Origin: Prevotella sp. CAG:732
GTDB taxonomy: Bacteria > Bacteroidota > Bacteroidia > Bacteroidales > Bacteroidaceae
DNA: 25,839 bases
NCBI GenBank assembly: GCA_000436035.1
Contig: FR893258.1
Span: forward strand, 1-25,839
Direction: 5' to 3'
Part shown: in pieces, positions 15,578-24,052 of the stretch
Numbering within the stretch: the stretch's first letter is position 1
How the letters are laid out: each line of letters starts with the position of its first letter
The notes under the pieces: model-generated
What the model saw: the letters and a program-made list of their open reading frames with translations, nothing else
Told to the model about the DNA's origin: nothing
The model's database searches: none
Translations under genes and position numbers: made by a program

Positions 15578-16434
15578 TTCTCGATCGTATTCTTTACTCT
15601 TTCGGCAGAGGTGACGAGCGAGTTGGCTTCATCAGCTCCCTTGGCCCCCATATAGACCTCGTGGTTGTAGTGCTTCATGCGGCTAGGCACGTTGACTCTA
15701 GCAGAGAAGTGATACTCGTGGATGCCTGTGGCATCGAAAATCTCTCGGATGTTGTCCTCATTCACGCCGCTGCCAGCAAGGAGCTGGATAGCTCTTGTCT
15801 TCGGTTTTTTCCTGTCTGTATTGCGGATTTTGTCGTCAAGATCATTCATATTTTTGATTTTCTCTTCGAGTTTGGCGAGCAAGCCGATGCCGTCGATAGC
15901 TTTCGGCTGTTGCCCGGAGGTGAGGATTCTATCGCAGCCAAGGGCGATGATGTCGTCTAGGGCCTTTATGGGGTTCGCGGTTCGGTCGAAGGCGCGATGG
16001 AAAGTGACGGACATCGGACGAAGTGCTTGAATGTCTTCGTGTGCATGGGCAAGGCTTTCGGTTGCATTGATGCAGCCTTTCGCAGCATTGATGAGTCGGC
16101 GATTCGCCTCCATATCGACCTCTCCCTCCTCGGTGAGGCATCCGATGACCACGCCGTCCACTCCCAGTTGTCGGCACATGCGGATGTCTTCCTCCATGCG
16201 CTCCAGTTCGAGCGGTGTGTAGAGGAAATCACCGCCACGAGGTCGGATGATGACGTGCAACTTGGTGGTGGTAAGCAACTTGCGAGCCATTTTGATCTCG
16301 CCATACGATGGGGTCGTGCCTCCCTCAGGTATTCCTGCGCATAGTTCCACACGGTCGGCACCGCCCTCCTGGGCAGCCAAGCAGCTCTCCACGCTGTTGG
16401 CGCATATCTCAAATTTGAAGTCTTTTCTGTTCAT
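15562..16434 (-). CDS. cutC: CutC family protein (copper homeostasis/TIM barrel)
   Basis: The 290-residue TIM-barrel protein shows the family signature FEICANSVESCLAAQEGGAD, RVELCAGIPEGGTTPSYG, VIIRPRGGDFLYT, VTFHRAFDRT, ILTSGQQPKA and a late EYHFSARV. CutC is linked to copper tolerance, but its biochemical activity is unsettled. The ATG at 16434 gives the usual beginning; a TTG at 16461 would add nine residues. An AAGGAGG at 16487-16481 is about 46 nt too far upstream to serve that ATG. The final codons (LCRL, stop) come from a palindromic repeat, so the natural C-terminus may have been altered. Its promoter belongs to repeat module copy B. Confidence 0.92.
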   Translation of the reverse strand: MNRKDFKFEICANSVESCLAAQEGGADRVELCAGIPEGGTTPSYGEIKMARKLLTTTKLHVIIRPRGGDFLYTPLELERMEEDIRMCRQLGVDGVVIGCLTEEGEVDMEANRRLINAAKGCINATESLAHAHEDIQALRPMSVTFHRAFDRTANPIKALDDIIALGCDRILTSGQQPKAIDGIGLLAKLEEKIKNMNDLDDKIRNTDRKKPKTRAIQLLAGSGVNEDNIREIFDATGIHEYHFSARVNVPSRMKHYNHEVYMGAKGADEANSLVTSAERVKNTIEKLCRL

Positions 16435-16504
16435 AGTTTGATGAATGATGATGTTTTTCAAGAAGGTGATTGAAGTGTAACCTCCTTGGATTGATAAACT
16501 GTCG

Positions 16505-16512
16505 CAAAGTTA
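16505..16512 (-). promoter_or_regulatory. cutC -7 element in repeat module copy B
   Basis: TAACTTTG on the minus strand (16512 to 16505), followed by the same CGA as in copy A. A TGG 21 bp upstream takes the -33 position and abuts the first repeat unit, as in copy A. Confidence 0.55.
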
Positions 16513-16521
16513 CAAAAAAAG

Positions 16522-16589
16522 CAGAGATTGCGACCAGTTTTGGATGAGAAAAGTGTCGCAATCTCTGTTTTTTGATGCGATTGCGACAC
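16522..16589. repeat. three-unit palindromic repeat, copy B
   Basis: Units GATTGCGAC (16526-16534), GTCGCAATC (16555-16563) and GATTGCGAC (16579-16587) have centres 29 and 24 bp apart, exactly as in copy A. Units 1 and 2 can pair over 13 bp (16522-16534 with 16555-16567); units 2 and 3 over 11 bp (16553-16563 with 16579-16589). The two hairpins exclude each other. GAGAAAAGTGTCG before unit 2 is shared with copy A. Confidence 0.75.
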
Positions 16590-16640
16590 ATTTCCTATGG
16601 AATAGTGTTACGATGTTACAGCGAAAAACTCTTGTTATCT

Positions 16641-16672
16641 TTTGGCATTCTGAATAAGATTTCTTATCTTTG
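16641..16672 (+). promoter_or_regulatory. promoter before the broken ATPase gene
   Basis: TTTG (16641-16644), a 20-bp spacer and TATCTTTG (16665-16672) match the consensus fully. Since the gene behind it is broken, this promoter may now serve the transglutaminase gene 320 bp downstream. Confidence 0.65.
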
Positions 16673-16702
16673 CGAAAAATTTCGTTATGAAAAATTTCGA
16701 TG

Positions 16703-16952
16703 ATGGAAAATCCCTTTAAATTCGGGTCTTTGGTAGATGTCCCATACTTCACTGATAGGGTGAAGGAACTTGACTATATCGTACAATTCTTGAAGAGTGA
16801 GAATCATCTCATTCTCATGATTTGGATTATGAGCGTTTGTGGCTGAATTTCAACAAGACAGACAAGTATGTGATATCATTCGCACCGAGCAATACGAAAT
16901 CGAAGATCCATTCTTCAAGGAGTGGATATTGAAGAATGTGGTGAGGGGATAG
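16703..16952 (+). pseudogene. AAA+ ATPase (archaeal-ATPase-like), internally deleted
   Basis: The start encodes MENPFKFGSLVDVPYFTDRV followed by KELDYIVQFLKSENHLIL. This is the typical beginning of Bacteroidota ATPases, which continue with a PRRYGKTS-like Walker A. Here the Walker A and nearly all of the ATPase core are gone. After position 16817 only C-terminal scraps remain in two frames (DYERLWLNFNKTDKYVISF, then QYEIEDPFFKEWILKNVVRG to the TAG at 16950). A large deletion plus a frameshift explains this. No function is expected. Confidence 0.7.
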
Positions 16953-16969
16953 AAAAGACGAGAAACTCA

Positions 16970-16977
16970 TAAATTTG
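16970..16977 (+). promoter_or_regulatory. -7-like element before the transglutaminase gene
   Basis: TAAATTTG matches TAnnTTTG but has no TTTG at the proper distance and would leave a leader of only about 7 nt. Read-through from 16641-16672 is at least as likely. Confidence 0.3.
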
Positions 16978-16990
16978 GATAGGAAATAAT

Positions 16991-19852
16991 ATGTATCAGA
17001 AAAATATGATTCAGAGATTAATGACCTTAGCTCTCTTGCTTTTCGCCTCTTTCCAAGTGGCGATGGCTAGTGAGGCACATTTCATCACGGATGCCAACTA
17101 TCGCTCGAAGGTAGAGAAAGCCTTCGGAGAGAAGATGGCACTGGTGGGTGAGAAGTTTTTTGACGTGAAAGGCCTTAAGGATGGAAAGGCTAATGGAGAC
17201 GAGAAGGAGGCGCTGCGCTTCCTCTATGCCTACATGCCAGTGGCTGACGTAACTGACTATCCTACAGCGTTTTTCTTGCAGAATGTACGCACCGCTTTTC
17301 AGGCAAGAAAGGAGATGAGTTGGGGCAATGAAGTGCCGGAGTTGCTCTTCCGCCATTTCGTGTTGCCGATACGTGTGAACAATGAGAATCTCGATGACTC
17401 CCGACAAGTGTTCTATCGAGAGTTGAAGGAGCGGGTGAAGGGCATGAGCATGAAGGATGCCATCCTGGAGGTGAACCACTGGTGCCATGAGAGAGTGACT
17501 TATCAGCCTTCGGATGCCCGCACTTCGGCTCCTCTCGCCACCATTCGCTCGGCTTATGGACGATGTGGCGAGGAGAGTACTTTCACGGTGGCTGCCTTGA
17601 GGGCGATAGGCATACCGGCTCGACAGGTTTATACCCCTCGTTGGGCGCATACCGACGACAACCATGCTTGGGTGGAAGCTTGGGCTGATGGCAAATGGTA
17701 TTTCTTGGGAGCTTGCGAGCCAGAGGCGGTGCTCAATCTTGCTTGGTTTAATGCGCCTGCCTCTCGTGCTATGCTGATGCACACCAAGGCTTTCGGCGAT
17801 TACAATGGTCCTGAGGAAGTGATGCTCCGTACCTCTAACTATACGGAAATCAACTTGATAGATAACTATGGCTCTTCGGCTCGTATCGACTTCTCGATCG
17901 TGGATAAGGCAGGAAAACCTGTAGATGGAGCAAGGGTGGATTTCAAGATATACAACTATGCAGAATATTGCAGTGTCGTGACGAAATATACGGCTTCGGA
18001 TGGCAAGACTTTCCTTTCGGCTGGTAAAGGCGACATGATGGTTTGGGCATCGAAAGATGGAAAATATGGCTTTGCCAAGGCTTCGTTTGGCAAGGACAAG
18101 GCTATCGTAGTGAAGCTGAATCATACTGTTGGCAATATATGCTATCGTGATTCCTTTGACGTCGTTCCTCCTCCAGAGAAAGCCAATGTGCCAGAGGTCT
18201 CAGCCGAGATGAGAGCCAAGAATTTGCAGCGATTTGCCTATGAGGATTCCATCCGTCATGCTTATCTTGCTACTTTTTACACCCAAGAGACGGCCCTGAA
18301 GGCGTTGGTGGAGAATGGTCTTGTGGAAGAGAAATTCTTGACTAGGAATGGAGTGGGCATTTGGGTTCCTAAGGGAGAAGAACCTACGGTTGCTAATTGG
18401 GATTCTTTGATAGGTTCAAGTAAGTTGGTAACGCTTGGTAATTGTGCTAATACGCTTCCTTTGAAAGTAACCCAATCCGTAAGCAATCTAATGAATTTCT
18501 TGCAGAAGGCAAGCGGAAACTATGCTGTCATCCTCGATTTCTTAAAGCTACACAAGGAACATTTGGCTCGTGCCATCAAGTTGCTAAGTACATTGAGTGA
18601 TAAGGATTTGCGAGATATGCAGATGGACATCTTGGAAGATAACTTCAATGCCAAGAGCGACCAATTGTCGCCACGTGTGGAAAATGAGATGATTATCACG
18701 CCTTTCAAGCAATTCTTCGAGAAAACTTTCGAGAATGAGAAGTGCTCAAAGGGTGTTTGCAGTCAATTGGGAATGAAATTCGACAAGAAGATGAAGGTGA
18801 CTTCGATGGCAGATTTGTTCCGTGAGAACCCTCACGCCTTGGTGCTTTGGGTAAAGGAAAACATCCGTTTGAATCCTGACAAGAAGGCCTTGCAAATCGC
18901 ACAGACGCCTATTGGGGTATGGAATTCTCGCTTGACAGATGAACGCTCGCGCAAGATTTTCTTCGTGGATGTGGCTCGCAGTTTGGGCATAGATGCACGA
19001 GTGGATGCCGTGACCAAGAAGACGCAATACAAACAGGGAGGAGGCGAATGGATTGATGTTGATTTCGATTTACAATCCTCTTCGACAGTTTCTCCGAAAG
19101 GCTTGCTGAAGCTTGATTATCAGGCAAATAAGGCAGTGGATGATCCGAAGTACTACAGTCATTTCACGCTTACTCGCATCAATCCTGATGGCTCTACCTC
19201 GCTCTTGGAATATCCGGAGGAAGGCATCACTTGGAGCAATACTTTCAAGAATGGAGTGGAGCTTGATGAAGGTGACTATGCCTTGGTATCAGGCACTCGC
19301 TTAGCGAATGGTGGCGTGTTGTCAGAAATGCAAATGTTTCATGTGAAACATGGCGAAACAACCGAGGTAAACCTACATTTGCGTACTTCTGAGACGGAAG
19401 TAACCGTGATCGGCAACTTCGATTCGGAGTCGAAGTTTAATCTCTTGAATGCCAAGAACGTTAGTCTTTTGAGCCAAACGGGACGAGGCTACTTCATCAT
19501 GGGATTGATAGGAGTGGGACAGGAACCTACCAATCATGCTTTGAAGGACATCGCCAAGGTGGCGAAGGTTTTCGAGGACTGGAATCGACCTATCGTCCTC
19601 TTATTTGAGGATGAGGAGTCTGCCCAGAAGTTCAGAATCTCCGAGTTCCCTGGCTTGCCAAACAACATCATCTTTGGTATTGACAAGGATGGCATAATCC
19701 GTAAGCAAGTAGTTGATAATATGAAACTTACGAATGCCAATCTCCTCCCGATATTCACCATCTCTGACACCTTCAATCGTGTCGTTTGGATCTCGCAAGG
19801 CTATACGATTGGCTTGGGCGAACAATTGGAGGCGGTGATAAAGAAACTGTAG
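16991..19852 (+). CDS. large secreted transglutaminase-like protein with thioredoxin-like C-terminus
   Basis: The 953-residue product has a signal peptide (about residues 8-26, ending VAMA). The transglutaminase/cysteine-protease-like core has Cys192 in YGRCGEES and His225 in DDNHAWVEAW; the third acid is probably in the GACEPE segment near 240-244. A beta-sandwich (about 295-400) and a long helical middle follow. Near the end (about 820-953) are features of a thioredoxin-like fold (RGYFIMGLIGVGQEP, RPIVLLFEDEESAQKF, IIFGIDKDGIIR) without a CxxC, so redox activity is unlikely there. Such proteins occur in Bacteroidales; the substrate is unknown, with roles in peptide or cell-surface processing possible. 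The first ATG (16991) is used; ATG at 17006 would give a shorter signal peptide. Confidence 0.85.
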   Translation: MYQKNMIQRLMTLALLLFASFQVAMASEAHFITDANYRSKVEKAFGEKMALVGEKFFDVKGLKDGKANGDEKEALRFLYAYMPVADVTDYPTAFFLQNVRTAFQARKEMSWGNEVPELLFRHFVLPIRVNNENLDDSRQVFYRELKERVKGMSMKDAILEVNHWCHERVTYQPSDARTSAPLATIRSAYGRCGEESTFTVAALRAIGIPARQVYTPRWAHTDDNHAWVEAWADGKWYFLGACEPEAVLNLAWFNAPASRAMLMHTKAFGDYNGPEEVMLRTSNYTEINLIDNYGSSARIDFSIVDKAGKPVDGARVDFKIYNYAEYCSVVTKYTASDGKTFLSAGKGDMMVWASKDGKYGFAKASFGKDKAIVVKLNHTVGNICYRDSFDVVPPPEKANVPEVSAEMRAKNLQRFAYEDSIRHAYLATFYTQETALKALVENGLVEEKFLTRNGVGIWVPKGEEPTVANWDSLIGSSKLVTLGNCANTLPLKVTQSVSNLMNFLQKASGNYAVILDFLKLHKEHLARAIKLLSTLSDKDLRDMQMDILEDNFNAKSDQLSPRVENEMIITPFKQFFEKTFENEKCSKGVCSQLGMKFDKKMKVTSMADLFRENPHALVLWVKENIRLNPDKKALQIAQTPIGVWNSRLTDERSRKIFFVDVARSLGIDARVDAVTKKTQYKQGGGEWIDVDFDLQSSSTVSPKGLLKLDYQANKAVDDPKYYSHFTLTRINPDGSTSLLEYPEEGITWSNTFKNGVELDEGDYALVSGTRLANGGVLSEMQMFHVKHGETTEVNLHLRTSETEVTVIGNFDSESKFNLLNAKNVSLLSQTGRGYFIMGLIGVGQEPTNHALKDIAKVAKVFEDWNRPIVLLFEDEESAQKFRISEFPGLPNNIIFGIDKDGIIRKQVVDNMKLTNANLLPIFTISDTFNRVVWISQGYTIGLGEQLEAVIKKL

Positions 19853-19910
19853 CACCATTCAAGATTCCTTCCATGATGTGTTACCATGTTGCAGTGTTAC
19901 TGTAAAAAAT

Positions 19911-19948
19911 ATGCCTATACTTTTCTTGCAACAGAAAGGTATAGGCAT
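19911..19948. terminator. bidirectional terminator between the transglutaminase gene and polA
   Basis: A 16-bp stem (19911-19926 with 19933-19948, one T-G pair) with a 6-nt TGCAAC loop. It is flanked by TAAAAAAT on the left and TATTATTATAAA on the right, so it can end transcription of both convergent genes. A second, weaker GAGAG/CTCTC hairpin lies near 19964-19978. Confidence 0.75.
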
Positions 19949-20015
19949 TATTATTATAAATAGTGAGAGAAACCTCTCTTACTTTGGCTTTTAAAATCTA
20001 GCTTTAGCTTCTCAT

Positions 20016-22787
20016 TTAATGAGCTTCGAGCCAGTTCTTTCCCCATCCAGCATCTGCCACTAATGGCACACTGAGATGGTAGGCATTCTGCATCTCTTCG
20101 ACCACGATTTTCTCCACTTTCTCCTTCTCCTCTGGATAAACGGAGAAGTTGAGTTCGTCGTGTACCTGGATAATCATCTTGCTCTTGATGCCCTCCGCCT
20201 TGAAACGATTGAAGATGCGCACCATCGCCACCTTGATGATGTCCGCCTCCGAACCTTGGATAGGGGCGTTGATGGCATTGCGCTCGGCAAATCCACGTAC
20301 AGTTCCGTTTCGACTGCTGATGTCTGGCAGGTAGCGGCGGCGATGGAAGATGGTTTCGGCATACCCCTTCTCACGGGCGATTTCCTTCGACTTCTCCATA
20401 TAAGCCTTCACGCCAGGGAAGGTGCGGAAGTAATCCTCGATAATCTGCTTCGCCTCCTTGTTCTCGATATTCATGCGCTGGGCTAGACCGAAAGTGGTGA
20501 TGCCATAGATGATTCCGAAGTTGGCTGTTTTTGCCTTCTTACGCTGAGCATCAGTGACTTGCGATATTTCCTCATGCCATATCTTGGCGGCTGTTGCGGC
20601 ATGGATGTCGCTGCCCTCACGGAAGGCTTCCACCATGTTCTTGTCCTCGCTCAAGTGTGCCATGATGCGCAACTCTATCTGCGAGTAGTCGGCAGAGAAG
20701 AACAAGCAGCCTGGCTCTGGGATGAAACAACGGCGAATCTCCTTGCCATCATCATCCCTTACTGGGATATTCTGCAGGTTAGGGTCGCTGGATGAGAGAC
20801 GACCAGTGGCGGTGATGGCTTGGTTGAACGAGGCGTGGATATGGCCTGTGCGAGGGTTGATGAGCTTAGGCAGAGCATCCACATAAGTGCTCAATAATTT
20901 CTTTAACCCTCTGTAGTTCAGTATCTCATCTATGATCGGACTCTTACTGCGGAGCTGCTGCAACACCTCTTCGCTTGTCACATACTGACCAGTCTTTGTC
21001 TTCTTTGGCTTCTCCACAATCTTCATTTTGCCGAATAAGATTTCTCCTACTTGACGAGGGGAGGCGATGTTGAACGACTCACCTGCCAACTCGTAGATGT
21101 GATGTTCTATCTCGGCTAACCGATTGCTCAGATTGCTGGATGTTTCCTTGAGTGTATTGGTGTCGATACATACGCCGTTCATCTCCATGCTCGCCAAGAC
21201 TGGAACAAGCGGCATCTCCACATTCCAGAACAAATCCTCCAGTTCGAGTTCTTTCAATTTAGGTTCGAGAATATTTTTGAGACGCAGTGTGATGTCGGCA
21301 TCCTCGGCGGCATATTCATACACTTCCGATGGAGCAAGGTCACGCATCGACTTTTGGTTCTTGCCCTTCGGACCTATCAGTTCCTCGATGTGAACAGTTT
21401 GGTAGTTGAGATACACCTCTGCCAAATAATCCATGTTGTGATACAACTCTGGTTGGATGAGGTAGTGGGCAATCATCGTGTCGAACATTTTTCCCTTGAT
21501 TTCCACTCCGTAATTCATCAGTACTTCGTAATCGTACTTGATGTTCTGTCCTACCTTGAGAATTTCTGGGTTCTCATAGAGTGGTTTGAAGATATTCACG
21601 AATTTTAAAGCTTCTTCACGATTGGCAGGGATTGCCACGTAGTAAGCCTCTTTCTCTTCGACAGAGAAGCTCAAACCTACCAATTCTGCATTAATAGGGT
21701 GGGTGGAAGTGGTCTCTGTGTCTAGGCTGAGAGTTTGCTTTGTCATTAAAAAATCACAAAGTTTCTTGGCATCCACTTCTGTTTCAATGAGTTGGTACTT
21801 ATGGACTACACTTTTAATGGTCTCAAAACTCGTGTTTTTTTGCTCGTCTTGCCCGTCGCCTTGCTCTGCGCCAAATAAATCGAGCTCTCCTGTAGGTTTT
21901 GTTTGAACTTTTTGAGGCTTTTTAAGGATTCGTGTGGCGAATGATTTAAATTCCAATTCGGTGAAGATTTCGTCCAACTTCTCCTTGTCTGGCTCGACTA
22001 CCTTCAAGTCGTCCAAATTTTGGGTGACAGGTACGTCGGTTCGGATGGTAGCCAGGAACTTTGACATCTTGATGTCTTCAGTAGCAGCTTCCACCTTCTC
22101 GCGAAGTTTGCCTTTCACTTTAGCTGAGTTGGCAATCAACTCCTCGACACTTCCGAACTCATTGATTAATTTGACGGCTGTCTTCTCACCGACACCTGGA
22201 CAACCAGGGAAGTTGTCGGCAGAGTCGCCCATCAATGCCAAGAGGTCGATGACCTGGAGTGGGGAAGAGATGCCATACTTCTGTTCGATTTCCTCGACAC
22301 CCAGTTTCTCATATCCACCTCCATGTTGAGGTCGGTACATATAGACATTCTCTCTCACGAGTTGACCATAGTCCTTGTCGGGAGTGAGCATATAGGTTGC
22401 GATACCTTTTTTGCCAGCTTGAGTGGCAACGGTACCGATGATGTCGTCAGCCTCAAATCCATCCACCTGAAGGATGGGGATATGGTAAGCTTCGAGGATG
22501 TTTTTGATGATAGGTACCGAGAGTTTGATGTCTTCCGGTGTCTCTTCACGCTGTGCCTTATAGGCAGGGAAAGCTTCATGACGGAAGGTTTTGCCATGGT
22601 CGAAAGCCACTCCGATATGGGTAGGTTTCTCCTTGGTCAAGATCTCGTTGAGGGTATTGCAGAAGCCCATGACACATGATGTATTCAAGCCCTTCGAGTT
22701 GATTCGAGGGTTTTTCATAAACGCATAATACGACCTGTAAATGAGTGCGTAAGCGTCGAAAAGGAATAATTTATCCATAATATTCAT
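20016..22787 (-). CDS. polA: DNA polymerase I
   Basis: It fills gaps and removes RNA primers during replication and repair. The 923-residue protein has three domains. The 5'-3' exonuclease (about 1-290) has LFLFDAYALIYRSYYAF, GFEADDIIG and MGDSADNFPGCPGVGEKTA. The 3'-5' proofreading domain (about 330-510) has its acidic residues intact (LSLDTETTSTHP, VGQNIKYDYEVL, YAAEDADITLR). The polymerase has motif A FFSADYSQIELR, O-helix KKAKTANFGIIYG and motif C VHDE (His876, Asp877). Proofreading therefore looks active, unlike in some Gram-positive PolA. Start: ATG 22787 gives MNIMDKLFLF; ATG 22778 (MDKLFLF) is equally plausible. It is divergent from the polyprenyl synthase gene. Confidence 0.97.
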   Translation of the reverse strand: MNIMDKLFLFDAYALIYRSYYAFMKNPRINSKGLNTSCVMGFCNTLNEILTKEKPTHIGVAFDHGKTFRHEAFPAYKAQREETPEDIKLSVPIIKNILEAYHIPILQVDGFEADDIIGTVATQAGKKGIATYMLTPDKDYGQLVRENVYMYRPQHGGGYEKLGVEEIEQKYGISSPLQVIDLLALMGDSADNFPGCPGVGEKTAVKLINEFGSVEELIANSAKVKGKLREKVEAATEDIKMSKFLATIRTDVPVTQNLDDLKVVEPDKEKLDEIFTELEFKSFATRILKKPQKVQTKPTGELDLFGAEQGDGQDEQKNTSFETIKSVVHKYQLIETEVDAKKLCDFLMTKQTLSLDTETTSTHPINAELVGLSFSVEEKEAYYVAIPANREEALKFVNIFKPLYENPEILKVGQNIKYDYEVLMNYGVEIKGKMFDTMIAHYLIQPELYHNMDYLAEVYLNYQTVHIEELIGPKGKNQKSMRDLAPSEVYEYAAEDADITLRLKNILEPKLKELELEDLFWNVEMPLVPVLASMEMNGVCIDTNTLKETSSNLSNRLAEIEHHIYELAGESFNIASPRQVGEILFGKMKIVEKPKKTKTGQYVTSEEVLQQLRSKSPIIDEILNYRGLKKLLSTYVDALPKLINPRTGHIHASFNQAITATGRLSSSDPNLQNIPVRDDDGKEIRRCFIPEPGCLFFSADYSQIELRIMAHLSEDKNMVEAFREGSDIHAATAAKIWHEEISQVTDAQRKKAKTANFGIIYGITTFGLAQRMNIENKEAKQIIEDYFRTFPGVKAYMEKSKEIAREKGYAETIFHRRRYLPDISSRNGTVRGFAERNAINAPIQGSEADIIKVAMVRIFNRFKAEGIKSKMIIQVHDELNFSVYPEEKEKVEKIVVEEMQNAYHLSVPLVADAGWGKNWLEAH

Positions 22788-22813
22788 ATTTATGGTGTAA
22801 AATTACTAAAAAA

Positions 22814-22846
22814 TTGCCACATTTCAAGAAGAATTGATTAATTTTG
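22814..22846 (+). promoter_or_regulatory. probable polyprenyl synthase promoter
   Basis: TAATTTTG (22839-22846) fits the -7 consensus; a TTG at 22814-22816 sits 22 bp upstream, slightly too far. The leader would be about 33 nt. Confidence 0.4.
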
Positions 22847-22885
22847 TATCAAATTTCAGAAATTAAGTAGTTTAACACTCAAATA

Positions 22886-23863
22886 ATGGATTATTTATCA
22901 CTTATCAAGCAGCCGATAGAGGCGGAATTGACTGACTTTATAGATTTGTTTAATAAGTCATTGATGCATAGCGATGGACTTCTCTCGCATGCTCTCGACC
23001 ATATTCGTCAGCGTGCGGGTAAGCGTATGCGCCCAATGCTCATCCTCTTGATGGCTCGCAATTTCGGCAAGGTTACCGACGTTACCCAACACTCCGCTGT
23101 AGGTTTGGAGTTACTTCATACTGCATCTCTTGTGCATGATGATGTGGTCGATGAGAGTGGTGAGCGTCGTGGTCAGGCTAGCGTCAATGCGACTTATAAT
23201 AATAAGGTGGCTGTGCTTGTAGGTGATTATATCCTCTCTACCGCATTGCTTCATGTCTCATATTCTCATTCGGAAGAAATTGTACGTTATCTTGCGGAAT
23301 TGGGACGTATCTTATCCAATGGCGAAATCCTTCAGTTGAATAGTATCAGTAATGAGGAAATCTCGGAAGATATTTATTATCAAGTGATTAAGCAGAAAAC
23401 AGCAGCTTTGTTTGAGGCTTGTGCTGGTATCGGAGCTATGTCCGCAAATGCAGCTGCACTAGCTATAGAGGAGGCAAAGAAATTTGGACAGAATCTGGGT
23501 ATTATCTTCCAGATACGTGATGATATCTTCGACTATTACGACTCTAAGGAGATAGGAAAGCCAACGGGCAATGATATGGCTGAGGGAAAGCTGACTTTGC
23601 CTGTCATCTATGCCTTGAAATCCACTGGTGACGAGGAGATGATGAAGTTGGCTCGTAAGGTGAAATCACATGAGGTAAATGCTGATGAGATAGCCCGCCT
23701 TGTGGCATTCACAAAGGAGAATGGCGGTATTGAATATGCCGATAAACGTATGTGGGACTTCCATGCTGAGGCGATGAGCTTCTTGGATACATACGTGGAA
23801 GATAAGGCTATTTTTAACGCCTTGAAAGCTTATCTCGATTATGTGATCGAGAGAAAAATGTAA
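22886..23863 (+). CDS. long-chain polyprenyl diphosphate synthase
   Basis: It condenses isopentenyl diphosphate units onto an allylic primer to make the side chain of menaquinone. The 325-residue all-helical protein has GKRMRP at 45-50, the first aspartate-rich motif DDVVD at 85-89, the second DDIFD at 212-216, and GDYILSTAL between them. Small residues (Ala80, Ser81) just before the first motif match known long-chain (octaprenyl-type) enzymes rather than farnesyl synthases. The exact chain length cannot be read from sequence. It is transcribed alone, divergent from polA, and ends before a very strong terminator. The ATG at 22886 matches the usual N-terminus. Confidence 0.93.
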   Translation: MDYLSLIKQPIEAELTDFIDLFNKSLMHSDGLLSHALDHIRQRAGKRMRPMLILLMARNFGKVTDVTQHSAVGLELLHTASLVHDDVVDESGERRGQASVNATYNNKVAVLVGDYILSTALLHVSYSHSEEIVRYLAELGRILSNGEILQLNSISNEEISEDIYYQVIKQKTAALFEACAGIGAMSANAAALAIEEAKKFGQNLGIIFQIRDDIFDYYDSKEIGKPTGNDMAEGKLTLPVIYALKSTGDEEMMKLARKVKSHEVNADEIARLVAFTKENGGIEYADKRMWDFHAEAMSFLDTYVEDKAIFNALKAYLDYVIERKM

Positions 23864-23926
23864 TTTCGAATGATAAAGGATCAACTTTTTGGAGTTTTCC
23901 TTTTGATCAGATTATCTTTTTGAATA

Positions 23927-23975
23927 AATATTAAACGGCTGATTCTTAAACAATTAGAATCAGCCGTTTAATATT
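23927..23975. terminator. 20-bp perfect-stem terminator, polyprenyl synthase/deoC
   Basis: A perfect 20-bp stem (23927-23946 with 23956-23975) with a 9-nt loop has a GC-rich centre (CGGCTGATTC) and AT-rich ends that give U-tracts in both directions. It lies between convergent genes. Confidence 0.8.
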
Positions 23976-23998
23976 AAAACCTTTCATCGGGTTACCAT

Positions 23999-24018
23999 TT
24001 CATTCCTTTTAGAATGAA
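23999..24018 (-). terminator. short hairpin after deoC
   Basis: TTCATTC (23999-24005) pairs with GAATGAA (24012-24018) around a 6-nt loop, about 35 bp past the deoC stop. It is probably secondary to the strong terminator beyond it. Confidence 0.35.
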
Positions 24019-24052
24019 TTAGTTTTCCATGATGAAATACTCTTTCTTTTCT

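Noticed and set aside
16481..16487. AAGGAGG as the cutC ribosome-binding site
   Set aside because: It is about 46 nt from the ATG at 16434 and 20 nt from the TTG at 16461, too far for either.
17027..18124. Minus-strand open frame opposite the transglutaminase gene
   Set aside because: No motif, fully covered by the signal peptide and catalytic core of the plus-strand gene.
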